Source: JAQVYB01 sp964490935 (lineage in GTDB: Bacteria; Verrucomicrobiota; Kiritimatiellia; RZYC01). Taken from it: a stretch of 20,783 nucleotides of DNA. Numbering within the stretch: the stretch's first letter is position 1; every line of letters starts with the position of its first letter. The DNA lies in contig CAZBEO010000059.1 in the NCBI GenBank assembly GCA_964490935.1, forward strand, positions 1 to 20,783, written 5' to 3'. The notes beneath the pieces were generated by a model. It made no database searches and was not told the origin of the DNA. It saw only the letters and a list, made by a program, of their open reading frames with translations. The position numbers and the translations under genes are program-made. Below are positions 7,955-15,467 of the stretch, piece after piece.

Positions 7955-8137
7955 ATGACCGACCAAAAATAACTGGGCAAGACCCTTTGGAGCATCGCCA
8001 ACATGGCCCGCACCCAGAAGGACGAGCTGCTCAACACCTTGCAAGCGGGCTTCAAATACATCGAGAACGACATCCAGAACGCGACGATCAAGCACAATGA
8101 ATTCCTGAAACAGTTAGGCTTGCCGCCGCTTCCATAG
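7955..8137 (+). pseudogene. Remnant of a type I restriction-modification gene with HsdM-like start and an in-frame stop
   Basis: ATG 7955 lies 10 bases after the preceding remnant's TAG, with GAGG upstream, the normal spacing of adjacent operon genes. It reads MTDQK, then TAA (7970-7972), then LGKTLWSIAN. Reading the stop as CAA restores MTDQKQLGKTLWSIAN, which closely resembles the N-terminus of HsdM methyltransferase subunits. The frame continues as MARTQKDELLNTLQAGFKYI and a lysine/asparagine-rich end, LKQLGLPPLP, closing at TAG 8135-8137. The conserved methyltransferase body is absent, so this looks like an internal deletion plus a nonsense mutation. I cannot name the gene that supplied the 3' part. 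Confidence 0.5.
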
Positions 8138-8320
8138 TCATGGGTTTCAACGACCAGTACGGAGCTGCTCCTTCTTTGGGAAACAAGGTTTCTTCAAAGC
8201 TACAACGCTCATTCTGACAGAGGATTCCGGCCACAATATGGATGCCATTTGCAGCCGTGTTACAAAAGGCATAATGCCGCTTCCCAAAGACTCATCGCCC
8301 TGCTACTGTCCGCCGCTCTT
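8138..8320. other. Intergenic region upstream of the ABC-F gene
   Basis: No gene is seen after the remnant's TAG. The frame open from TTG 8249 into the ABC-F gene lacks a ribosome-binding site, and its 24 extra residues do not look like the family. Confidence 0.6.
8248..8275 (+). promoter_or_regulatory. Candidate promoter for the ABC-F gene
   Basis: TTTGCA (8248-8253) and CATAAT (8270-8275) are separated by 16 bases and resemble -35 and -10 boxes. Transcription would begin near 8282, leaving a leader of about 40 bases before ATG 8321. That would exclude the upstream TTG start. Confidence 0.4.
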
Positions 8321-10066
8321 ATGTTAACCCTATCAAATATGTCCAAGCAGTTTGGCGAGCGTGTTCTCTTTGAGGACGTCACCATTCAGATCAATCGCGG
8401 CGACCGTGCCGCCATCGTCGGTCCTAATGGATCGGGCAAATCCACGCTCTTTTCGCTCATTCTCGGGGCCGATGTCCCGGATACAGGTGAAGTGGCTATT
8501 GAACGCAAGGCCACTATCGGGCATTTGCCTCAGGAGACGGCGCCCATTGGAGACGAAACGGTCCTGGAGTTAGCAACAGCTATCACGCCCCGCGTGGCGG
8601 AGTTGCAGCGTCGCATGAAGGTATTCGATGCAGGGCACGATACGGATTCGCATGATTTTCACGAGGTGCAGGAGGAGTTTGATGCGATTAATGGGTATCA
8701 GCTTGAGCCACGCGCTAAGACTATTCTGCGCGGGTTGGCGTTTCGCGAGCAGGATTTTGATCGACCACTCAAGACGATGAGCGGCGGGTGGATCATGCGC
8801 GCCCATCTGGCCCGCCTGCTTGTTCAGCAGCCGGACCTGTTGATGCTCGATGAGCCCACGAACCATCTTGATCTGGAGTCTCTTTACTGGTTCCAGGGCT
8901 ATCTCCAGGCGTATCCCGGCGCGATCTTGCTGATTTCCCATGACCGCGAATTTCTGAACGCGCTGGCCGGCAGTATTCTTGAAATTCGCCAACGGACGTT
9001 GCGTCGGTATCGCGGGAATTACGATGAATATCTCGTTCAACGCGCTGCTCAGGCGGAGCAATTGGCATCGGCTTACAAAAGCCAGCAGAAGGAAATTCAG
9101 AAATTGCAGGAATTCGCAAATCGATTCCGTGCCAAGGCCAGTAAGGCGTCGCAGGCGCAGGCCAAGCTCAAGCAGATCGATCGCATGGATAAGGTTGAGG
9201 CCCCGGAGCGCGACGGACGATCCATCAAGTTTCGTTTTCCACAGCCGGTACGCAGCGGTAGAGTGGTTGTTCATCTCAAAGATATCCACCAGGCCTATGG
9301 CGAGATGGTGGTCTATCAAGGTATGCATCTCGACGTGGAACGCGGCCAGCGGATTGTTCTGGTTGGCCCAAACGGTGCCGGCAAATCCACCCTGCTGAAA
9401 ATTATGGCCGGCGTATTGCCTTTTCAATCCGGAATCCGGGAACTCGGGGTGCATGTGAAGACGGGATATTATGCCCAGCATCGCGTGGAGATGCTGCAAC
9501 CCGGGCGCACGGTTCTGGAAGAAGCCAGCGATACGTTTCAGCCGGTTCCCGAGCAGTTTGTTCGAACGGTTCTGGGCTCCTTTCTTTTTACGGGCGATAA
9601 TGTTCACAAGCGGGTTTCGGTGCTCAGCGGCGGAGAGAAGAGCCGACTCGCGCTGGTGAAGCTCCTGCTCGATCCCCCAAATTTTTTGCTGATGGACGAG
9701 CCGACGACCCATCTGGATATGGCCAGCATCGACGCACTCGTTGTTGCGCTGGAAAGCTTTGAAGGCACGTTGGTATTCATCAGTCATGATGTCTATTTCA
9801 TACGCAAGCTCGCCAAGCTCGTGTTGCATGTGGATGCCGGAAAGCTTCAGCCGTACCACGGAGACTATCAGTACTACCTCGACAAGACGGCCGCCACCTC
9901 CGCGCGGGTGGCGTTGACCACCGGGTTACCCTCGCGTAACGCCCAGCCCGCGCCGGCCCCTACGCCTGAGCGTGCTTCTGTTCGTACGAAAGAGCAAAAG
10001 CGTCAGGAGGCCGAAGCGCGTAATGCCCGCTTCCGCGAACGTCGTCTGCAGCAGGTTGGAGAATAG
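8321..10066 (+). CDS. ABC-F family ATPase (duplicated ATP-binding cassette, ribosome-associated type)
   Basis: 581 aa from ATG 8321, which gives the typical beginning MLTLSNMSKQFGERVLFEDV. Cassette 1 has Walker A GPNGSGKST (34-42), signature SGGW (154-157), Walker B/D-loop DEPTNHLD (177-184) and ISHDREF. The inter-cassette linker, about 225-300, includes a charged helical stretch (NRFRAKASKASQAQAKLKQI). Cassette 2 has GPNGAGKST (349-357), LSGGEKSRLAL (435-445), DEPTTHLD (459-466) and ISHDVYF. There are no membrane segments, so it is not a transporter. Known ABC-F proteins act at the ribosomal E site in translation or antibiotic protection. The linker resembles YheS/YdiF/Uup-type members, but the subfamily is not settled. 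A basic, Gln/Ala-rich tail follows about residue 540. No clear ribosome-binding site is seen. Confidence 0.93.
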   Translation: MLTLSNMSKQFGERVLFEDVTIQINRGDRAAIVGPNGSGKSTLFSLILGADVPDTGEVAIERKATIGHLPQETAPIGDETVLELATAITPRVAELQRRMKVFDAGHDTDSHDFHEVQEEFDAINGYQLEPRAKTILRGLAFREQDFDRPLKTMSGGWIMRAHLARLLVQQPDLLMLDEPTNHLDLESLYWFQGYLQAYPGAILLISHDREFLNALAGSILEIRQRTLRRYRGNYDEYLVQRAAQAEQLASAYKSQQKEIQKLQEFANRFRAKASKASQAQAKLKQIDRMDKVEAPERDGRSIKFRFPQPVRSGRVVVHLKDIHQAYGEMVVYQGMHLDVERGQRIVLVGPNGAGKSTLLKIMAGVLPFQSGIRELGVHVKTGYYAQHRVEMLQPGRTVLEEASDTFQPVPEQFVRTVLGSFLFTGDNVHKRVSVLSGGEKSRLALVKLLLDPPNFLLMDEPTTHLDMASIDALVVALESFEGTLVFISHDVYFIRKLAKLVLHVDAGKLQPYHGDYQYYLDKTAATSARVALTTGLPSRNAQPAPAPTPERASVRTKEQKRQEAEARNARFRERRLQQVGE

Positions 10067-10073
10067 CACGGGG

Positions 10074-10101
10074 GTTCGGGGTCACAGCGAATGCCCCGAA
10101 C
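10074..10101 (+). terminator. Hairpin just after the ABC-F stop, possible terminator
   Basis: GTTCGGGG (10074-10081) pairs with CCCCGAAC (10094-10101) across a 12-base loop, starting 8 bases after the TAG. No strong T-run follows directly (the next bases are gttcgtgcac), so it may be a weak or factor-assisted terminator. Confidence 0.45.
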
Positions 10102-10254
10102 GTTCGTGCACTCTCCCCCTTCGTTGCGTTCCTATTCGTTAGAGGCCTGTCGCCTACTGCTGCACTTGACTTTCAGGGCGCATTGGCGCACTTTTATTTT
10201 CCGAGAATCTGATTTTGTTAAGAGTGGACGCACCGTTCGCGGAAGGAGCAACGC

Positions 10255-12567
10255 ATGAAGATCACGAAGCACAGTTGGCCGATTATGATTGTGTCCGGGC
10301 AATTCGAGGCAAGCAACGACGAAGGGTTCCGCCTGCGCGAGCTGAAAGAGGAACTCGAAACCGTGGAAGAATGCTCCGTGCTCCCCTCGTTCAGCTACGA
10401 GGATGCCATCGAAATCTTCCGCTCTCGCTCCGATATCGGTGCCGTGGTAATTGACTGGGATATTCAGGAGGAAGATCAAGGGGAGCGGCTGGATCCCGAA
10501 GTCCTGCTGGAGGAGGTCCGCAAACGCAACAAGAGTATTCCCGTCATTCTGCTGACCGATCGCGTTGCCACCGAAAACATTCCCACCCGCGTGCTCCAAA
10601 AAATTCAGGACTGCCTCTGGAAAACCGCCGACACCACCGAGTTTCTCGCAGGGCGTATCGAAACACATCTGGTGGCCTATGTGTTGAGTGTTTATCCACG
10701 CTTCTTCGGGGAGATGGTGAAGTACTCCATGGAGTACAAATACGCCTGGCACACGCCCGGGCACATGGGCGGCGAAGGCTTCCTGCACAGTCCGGCGGGC
10801 GTGGCCATGCACAAGTTTTTCGGCGAAAACGTATTTCGCTCGGACCTCTCGATTTCCGTGCCGGAACTAGGGTCCCTGCTGGATCACAACGGCGTGGTGG
10901 GCGATGCGGAACGGAACTCCGCCCGGGTGTTTGGCGCGGATAGGACCTATTATGTGCTGAATGGCACTTCCAACGTCAACCAGATCATCTGGCGCAGTCA
11001 GTTGGTGCGCGATGACATCGCCTTCGTGGACCGCAATTGCCACAAATCGCTGAATTACGCCATGGTCATTACCGATGCCTTCCCGGTCTACATGGTCCCT
11101 CGGCGCAACAAGCGCGGCATTATCGGCCCGTGTCGCCTCTCGGAATTCACGGAAGAAACCATCCGTCGGAAAATCCGTGAAAGCAAACTGATTCCGGACT
11201 CGGAAAAAGACAACCCCGTTAAAATGTCGGCCCTGACCAATTCCACTTACGACGGCCTCTGCTACAACGTCATTAACATTAAAGGGCAACTGCGCAAGAG
11301 CGTGGAAAACCTGCACTTCGATGAAGCGTGGTACGCCTACGCCCGGTTCCATCCGATCTACAAAGACCACTTCGGGATGGCCGACGACGACGTGAACGAA
11401 GAACATCCGCCGATCTTCTGTTCGCACTCCACCCACAAGCTTCTGACGGCCTTCTCGCAGGCCTCCATGCTGCACGTCCGCCATGGAAGCCATGTCCGTG
11501 TGGAGCATGATGAGTTCAATGAATCCTACATGATGCACGGCTCCACCTCGCCGCAGTACAGCATGATTGCCTCGCTCGATGTCGCCACCAAAATGATGGA
11601 TGACAACGGTCCGGTGATGATGGACGACATCATCCAGCAGGCGATTGATCTGCGCAAAAAGGTCGCCTCCATTCACAAGGAAATGCTGGCGGAAAACGAA
11701 TGGTTTTTCGAGATGTGGCAGCCGCGCCATGTTCTTCAGGACGGTGTGTCGAAAAACTTCGAAGACGTCCCCACTGAGTATCTCGCGGGCCATCAGCGTC
11801 CTTGGGTGTTCAGCGCGAAGGACAACTGGCACGGGTTTGATGATATTGAAGACGACTACGTCATGCTGGACCCGATCAAGCTGACCTTTTCCACCCCCGG
11901 TCTCAGCGATCAGGGGGAAATGCAGGAGCTGGGCATCCCTGCCACCGTGGTGACGAATTACCTCATCAACCACGGCATTGTCTGTGAGAAGACGGACTAC
12001 TATTCCTTCCTGCTGCTGAACTCGCTGGGCACCACCAAGGCCAAGCAGGGCGCACTCCTGGCCGCACTCCTCCAGTTTAAGGAACGCTACGACCGAAACG
12101 AGCCCCTCGAATACGCCTTCCCTGACTTGGTGAAAAACAATCCGGACCAGTATCAGGGCGTCGGACTCAAAGATCACTGCCAGGCCATTCACGACTCGTT
12201 CAAGGAAAGCCGGATACTCGATAAGATGCAGGCAGCCTTCCAAGTCATCCCCGACCAGGCGATGAAGCCGTCCGATGCCTATCATGCGGTCGTCCGTAAG
12301 AACGTGGAATACGTGGAGCTTTCGAAGATGATGGGCCGCATTCCCGCCGTCATGATCGTTCCTTATCCGCCCGGCATTCCGGTGATCATGGGTGGCGAGG
12401 TGCTCAACGAAAAGGCCACCGCCATTTACGACTATCTGAAGACCCGGCAGGATTTCGAGAATATCTTCCCCGGCTATGAAAGTGATATCCACGGCGTCGA
12501 GCGTATCGTTCGCGACGGAAAGAAATACTTCAAAACCATGTGCGTGAAACAAGGAGTGAATGCATGA
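10255..12567 (+). CDS. adiA: Arginine decarboxylase, AdiA-type, PLP-dependent
   Basis: 770 aa, matching the inducible AdiA type: arginine to agmatine plus CO2, consuming a cytoplasmic proton. Residues about 1-130 form the flavodoxin/receiver-like wing domain. The PLP domain shows TPGHMGG (167-173), DLSISVPELGSLLDHNG (197-213), FVDRNCHKS with H263 stacking on PLP, LHFDEAWYAYARFHPIY with D356, and SHSTHKLL with K395 as the Schiff-base lysine. The FDEAWYAYARF form and GRIPAVMIVPYPPGIP near the C-terminus fit AdiA better than lysine (CadA/LdcC) or ornithine enzymes. The start has AAGGAG 6 bases upstream. Its stop overlaps the antiporter start as ATGA, supporting co-translation and the arginine/agmatine assignment. 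Confidence 0.93.
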   Translation: MKITKHSWPIMIVSGQFEASNDEGFRLRELKEELETVEECSVLPSFSYEDAIEIFRSRSDIGAVVIDWDIQEEDQGERLDPEVLLEEVRKRNKSIPVILLTDRVATENIPTRVLQKIQDCLWKTADTTEFLAGRIETHLVAYVLSVYPRFFGEMVKYSMEYKYAWHTPGHMGGEGFLHSPAGVAMHKFFGENVFRSDLSISVPELGSLLDHNGVVGDAERNSARVFGADRTYYVLNGTSNVNQIIWRSQLVRDDIAFVDRNCHKSLNYAMVITDAFPVYMVPRRNKRGIIGPCRLSEFTEETIRRKIRESKLIPDSEKDNPVKMSALTNSTYDGLCYNVINIKGQLRKSVENLHFDEAWYAYARFHPIYKDHFGMADDDVNEEHPPIFCSHSTHKLLTAFSQASMLHVRHGSHVRVEHDEFNESYMMHGSTSPQYSMIASLDVATKMMDDNGPVMMDDIIQQAIDLRKKVASIHKEMLAENEWFFEMWQPRHVLQDGVSKNFEDVPTEYLAGHQRPWVFSAKDNWHGFDDIEDDYVMLDPIKLTFSTPGLSDQGEMQELGIPATVVTNYLINHGIVCEKTDYYSFLLLNSLGTTKAKQGALLAALLQFKERYDRNEPLEYAFPDLVKNNPDQYQGVGLKDHCQAIHDSFKESRILDKMQAAFQVIPDQAMKPSDAYHAVVRKNVEYVELSKMMGRIPAVMIVPYPPGIPVIMGGEVLNEKATAIYDYLKTRQDFENIFPGYESDIHGVERIVRDGKKYFKTMCVKQGVNA

Positions 12568-13865
12568 GCAACGAAGGAAAGAAACTCGGATTGATCGGTG
12601 CGGTTTTTCTGATTGTATCCAGTTTAGCGGGAAGCGGTGTGATTGCGCTGCCGCAGCAACTGGCGGCCACGGGTTCCATCACGGCCGTATCGTTTCTGCT
12701 GGTGACCTTGGGCGCGCTGTTTCTCACCCTCGTTTATGTGCGGGCCGGGACTCGCTTTGAAGATCCGAGTCCGACCGCGCTGGCGGCCTATGTGAATCCG
12801 CTGCTGGGCGCAAAGAGCGGGTTCTTTTATGTGTATGGCAACTTGATCTCCAACGTATCCATCCTGATCGCGGGGCTGGGTTATTTGAACATGTTCGTCC
12901 CGGCGCTGAATCATTCTGTGGTGCTTGGATTGACGGTTATCATCCTGATATGGCTGTTTATCGCAATGTCGATGCGGGGCGTGGGCATTATCACCAAAGT
13001 GGTCTCCATCACGGTCACTATGCTGCTCATTTCCGTCATTCTGACCGGCCTGGCCGGATGGATTGATTTCAGCCCCACCCAGTTCAAGGCGAACTGGAAC
13101 GTGAGCGGACTGTCCGACGGAAAGGCGGTCATGTCGGGGTTTGCAATACTGATCTTTGCATTTGTGGGCGTGGAAAGCGTAGCCACCAACAGTGCCCTGA
13201 TCCGGAATCCAAAGAAAATTGTTCCGCTCGCCACCATCGTGGGCTTCATTATCGTGGCGATTATTTACATCGCCTCGACGACCGTGATCGAAGGCATGTT
13301 CCCGGCCAAAGCCATTCAGGACGCGCCGGCTTCTTTCGCGATGTCGATGCAGACCATTTTCCACTCCAAGATCGTAGGCGATGTGGTTTCTCTGGTGATG
13401 TCGATCGCGTGTATCGCCAGCTTCCTGGTCTGGAATTTGTCCTCTGCCAGTGCCGCCAAAACCAGTGCGGATCACGGCTACCTCCCCAAGGCGTATGCCT
13501 ACACCAACAAGCACGGCATCAACAGCAAGGGCCTGGTCATCAATGGTGTGATTATGACCGTGATCGAATTGATCCTGATGATGCTGGGCAGCAATATCGC
13601 GGCGGCATTCAACATCACCGTGACGATCTCCGTGCTGCTGCTGCTTTTCCCTTACTTCTGGTCCGGCATTGCACTGTTGAAGAAAAACCGGGTGGATGGG
13701 AAAAACTCCATTGCCGACATGCTGATCGTTCTGCTCTCCTCGATCTTCATCATTTCGGCCTTTGTCTCTGCCACGCTGGATGAAATGTGGCTGGTCGTGG
13801 TGCTGGTGCTGGTGGTCATGGGCACGTACGCGTTGCTGTTCGCCGGAAAAGAAAAGACGGCCTGA
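12564..13865 (+). CDS. adiC: APC-superfamily antiporter, AdiC/CadB/PotE type (probable arginine/agmatine exchanger)
   Basis: 433 aa, about 12 membrane helices. ATG 12564 is preceded by AAGGAG with normal spacing and overlaps the decarboxylase stop by 4 bases, so translation is probably coupled. Family marks are GSGVIALP (23-30), LISNVSILIAGLGYL (94-108), NWNVSGL (177-183, shared with AdiC), FVGVESV (200-206), NPKKIVPLATI and W290. Aligned by eye to AdiC, E208 corresponds to E204, W293 to W290 and N101 to N97. The gate Trp202 corresponds to Phe198 and Asn22 to Ser20. The fold and coupling to the decarboxylase make agmatine/arginine exchange likely, but substrate specificity is inferred from the neighbour. 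Confidence 0.85.
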   Translation: MSNEGKKLGLIGAVFLIVSSLAGSGVIALPQQLAATGSITAVSFLLVTLGALFLTLVYVRAGTRFEDPSPTALAAYVNPLLGAKSGFFYVYGNLISNVSILIAGLGYLNMFVPALNHSVVLGLTVIILIWLFIAMSMRGVGIITKVVSITVTMLLISVILTGLAGWIDFSPTQFKANWNVSGLSDGKAVMSGFAILIFAFVGVESVATNSALIRNPKKIVPLATIVGFIIVAIIYIASTTVIEGMFPAKAIQDAPASFAMSMQTIFHSKIVGDVVSLVMSIACIASFLVWNLSSASAAKTSADHGYLPKAYAYTNKHGINSKGLVINGVIMTVIELILMMLGSNIAAAFNITVTISVLLLLFPYFWSGIALLKKNRVDGKNSIADMLIVLLSSIFIISAFVSATLDEMWLVVVLVLVVMGTYALLFAGKEKTA

Positions 13866-13923
13866 GCAACGACGTGACCCGCTGGAGGCCGATTTTCTTC
13901 CCCTGATTTAGAAGGATACCACG

Positions 13924-15342
13924 ATGGAAAAGACCGGCGGCCCCCACAAGCTGAGCGTATTCACGCTGATGATGATCAATGTGGCGGCGGTTTTTTCCCT
14001 GCGCACCCTGCCGGGACTGGCGGAATACGGCTACGCCCTTATTGCCTATATCAGTCTGGCAGCCTTGTGTTTCTTCATTCCTTCAGCGTTGGTTTCCGCC
14101 GAGTTGGCCTCGGGCTGGCAGGGTGAGGGGGGCGTCTATCTCTGGGTGAAAGAGGCCTTTGGTCCAAAGTGGGGCTTTTTGGCCATTTTCATGCAATGGG
14201 TGGAAAACCTGCCCTGGTTTCCGACCGTACTCGCCTTTGCAGCCTCGGCTTTAGCCTACTCCTTCAAGCCCGATCTGGCGGAAAACAAGGTCTTCGTGCT
14301 CGGCGTGATTTGGGCCGCCCTGTGGCTGGGAACTTGGTTGAACTTCCGGGGCATGAAGTGGTCGGCTTTTCTGAGTTCATCAGGCGTACTGGTCGGCACC
14401 ATTATTCCCGGCGCGGTGATCATTGCGCTGGGTGCCGATCGCATGGCCTCCGGCGATGTGCCGGCCATACCGTTCACCGCAAAATCACTGCTCCCCGACC
14501 TGCACAATCTCGACCAGCTTATGCTCTTGGCCGCCATGCTGATCTCTTTTGTCGGCATGGAAATGTCGGCCTCGCATGTGAACGATGTTAAAAATCCGGC
14601 CCGTACGTATCCGCGGGCGATTTTCGGGGCCTGCGTCCTGATTATCATCCTGTCCATCTTCGGTTCGCTCGCGATTGCGCTGGTGATTCCACCGGCTCAT
14701 CTGAGCCTGAGCGCGGGCGTATGCCAGGCATTTGATGCGCTCTTCCGCCTGCACAACGAATCATGGATGACCGTGCCGGTTTGCCTGCTGATGGCCTATG
14801 GCGCCCTCACCATGGTCATCACCTGGATGGCCGGACCGGCCAAGGGTATGCTGGCCGTTGCACAGGAAGGGTATCTGCCGCCACGCTGGCAACGGGTGGA
14901 CCGCAACGGCATGCCCTCCGGCATTATGATCGCCCAGGCCGTCCTTTCCTCGGTACTTTCCTGCGTAATCCTGTTCATGCCGTCGGTCAGTAGTGCTTTT
15001 ATGCTCATGAGCGCGTTGGCGGTTCAGCTTTACCTAGTTACCTATATACTGCTCTTTGCAGCCGTGATCCGCCTGCGTTATACGCATCCCGAGGTGGACC
15101 GGAAATACCGGGTGCCCGGCGGAAAGGTCGGCATCTGGCTGGTGGGGGGCGTTGCCCTGTTGACGAGTCTGTTCGTCATTATCGTAGGTTTCATTCCGCC
15201 GACCTCCGTGCGACAGGAAGGACTCTTCGCGGCAACCCACTATATCCTGTTTCTGCTTGTCGGCTTGGTCGTGTTCACTGCGTTGCCCCTGCTCTTCTAC
15301 GCACGCGCCATCCGCATCCGAAAGGCCGGAATTCAGGCGTGA
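13924..15342 (+). CDS. gadC: APC-superfamily antiporter, GadC-type (glutamate/GABA family)
   Basis: 472 aa with about 12 membrane helices. Resembles GadC: MINVAAVFSLRTLPGLAEYG, EGGVYLWVKEAFGPKWGF, SFVGMEMSASHVNDVKNPARTYPRA (split over 529-660 of the gene), GPAKGMLAVAQEG and YRVPGGKVGIW. GadC exchanges glutamate for GABA at low pH. E. coli GadC is about 511 aa and ends in a cytosolic C-plug that blocks the channel at neutral pH. Here the protein stops about ten residues after the last helix (YARAIRIRKAGIQA), so that plug is missing. AAGG lies about 8 bases upstream of the start, and it begins 58 bases after the AdiC-like gene. No glutamate decarboxylase is in the window, so its substrate here is open. 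Confidence 0.8.
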   Translation: MEKTGGPHKLSVFTLMMINVAAVFSLRTLPGLAEYGYALIAYISLAALCFFIPSALVSAELASGWQGEGGVYLWVKEAFGPKWGFLAIFMQWVENLPWFPTVLAFAASALAYSFKPDLAENKVFVLGVIWAALWLGTWLNFRGMKWSAFLSSSGVLVGTIIPGAVIIALGADRMASGDVPAIPFTAKSLLPDLHNLDQLMLLAAMLISFVGMEMSASHVNDVKNPARTYPRAIFGACVLIIILSIFGSLAIALVIPPAHLSLSAGVCQAFDALFRLHNESWMTVPVCLLMAYGALTMVITWMAGPAKGMLAVAQEGYLPPRWQRVDRNGMPSGIMIAQAVLSSVLSCVILFMPSVSSAFMLMSALAVQLYLVTYILLFAAVIRLRYTHPEVDRKYRVPGGKVGIWLVGGVALLTSLFVIIVGFIPPTSVRQEGLFAATHYILFLLVGLVVFTALPLLFYARAIRIRKAGIQA

Positions 15343-15380
15343 GGGTGGCGGTTTTGCCGGAGGTTTCGCCCTTCCCCATA

Positions 15381-15447
15381 CGGTTCGCGGGACGCTTGCC
15401 CTCCATCGGCTGAGAAAAATGTTGGAGGGCGAGCGTCTCGCGAGCCG
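15381..15447 (+). terminator. Long hairpin between convergent genes, REP-like or terminator
   Basis: Arms 15381-15405 and 15423-15447 (25 bases each) pair across a 17-base loop. Three positions are not Watson-Crick, and all three are G-U pairs in plus-strand RNA but A-C mismatches in minus-strand RNA. The core is GACGCTTGCCCTCCA. A TTTT follows about 12 bases after the stem. It sits just past the GadC-like stop and before the 3' end of the convergent membrane gene. It may end the acid-resistance transcript or be an intergenic repeat family member. Confidence 0.6.
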
Positions 15448-15467
15448 TTTCCGTGCTCTGTTTTACT

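Noticed and set aside
7970..7972. Recoding or programmed readthrough at the in-frame TAA
   Set aside because: TAA is not a usual recoding codon, and the surrounding protein has lost its conserved body, so decay is simpler.
8249..8320. N-terminal extension of the ABC-F protein from a TTG start
   Set aside because: No ribosome-binding site, residues unlike the family, and it overlaps the likely promoter; ATG 8321 gives the canonical beginning.
8570..9859. 429-codon minus-strand open frame
   Set aside because: Antisense to the ABC-F gene, which has both complete ATP cassettes.
10166..10197. Promoter upstream of adiA (TTGACT with TTTTAT)
   Set aside because: The spacer would be 20 bases and the -10 box is poor; not supported well enough to list.
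10867..12552. 561-codon minus-strand open frame
   Set aside because: Antisense to the arginine decarboxylase; His/Val/Asp-rich shadow without family motifs.
10255..12567. Lysine or ornithine decarboxylase instead of arginine decarboxylase
   Set aside because: The active-site stretch FDEAWYAYARF and the C-terminal GRIPAVMIVPYPPGIP fit AdiA; CadA-like enzymes differ there.
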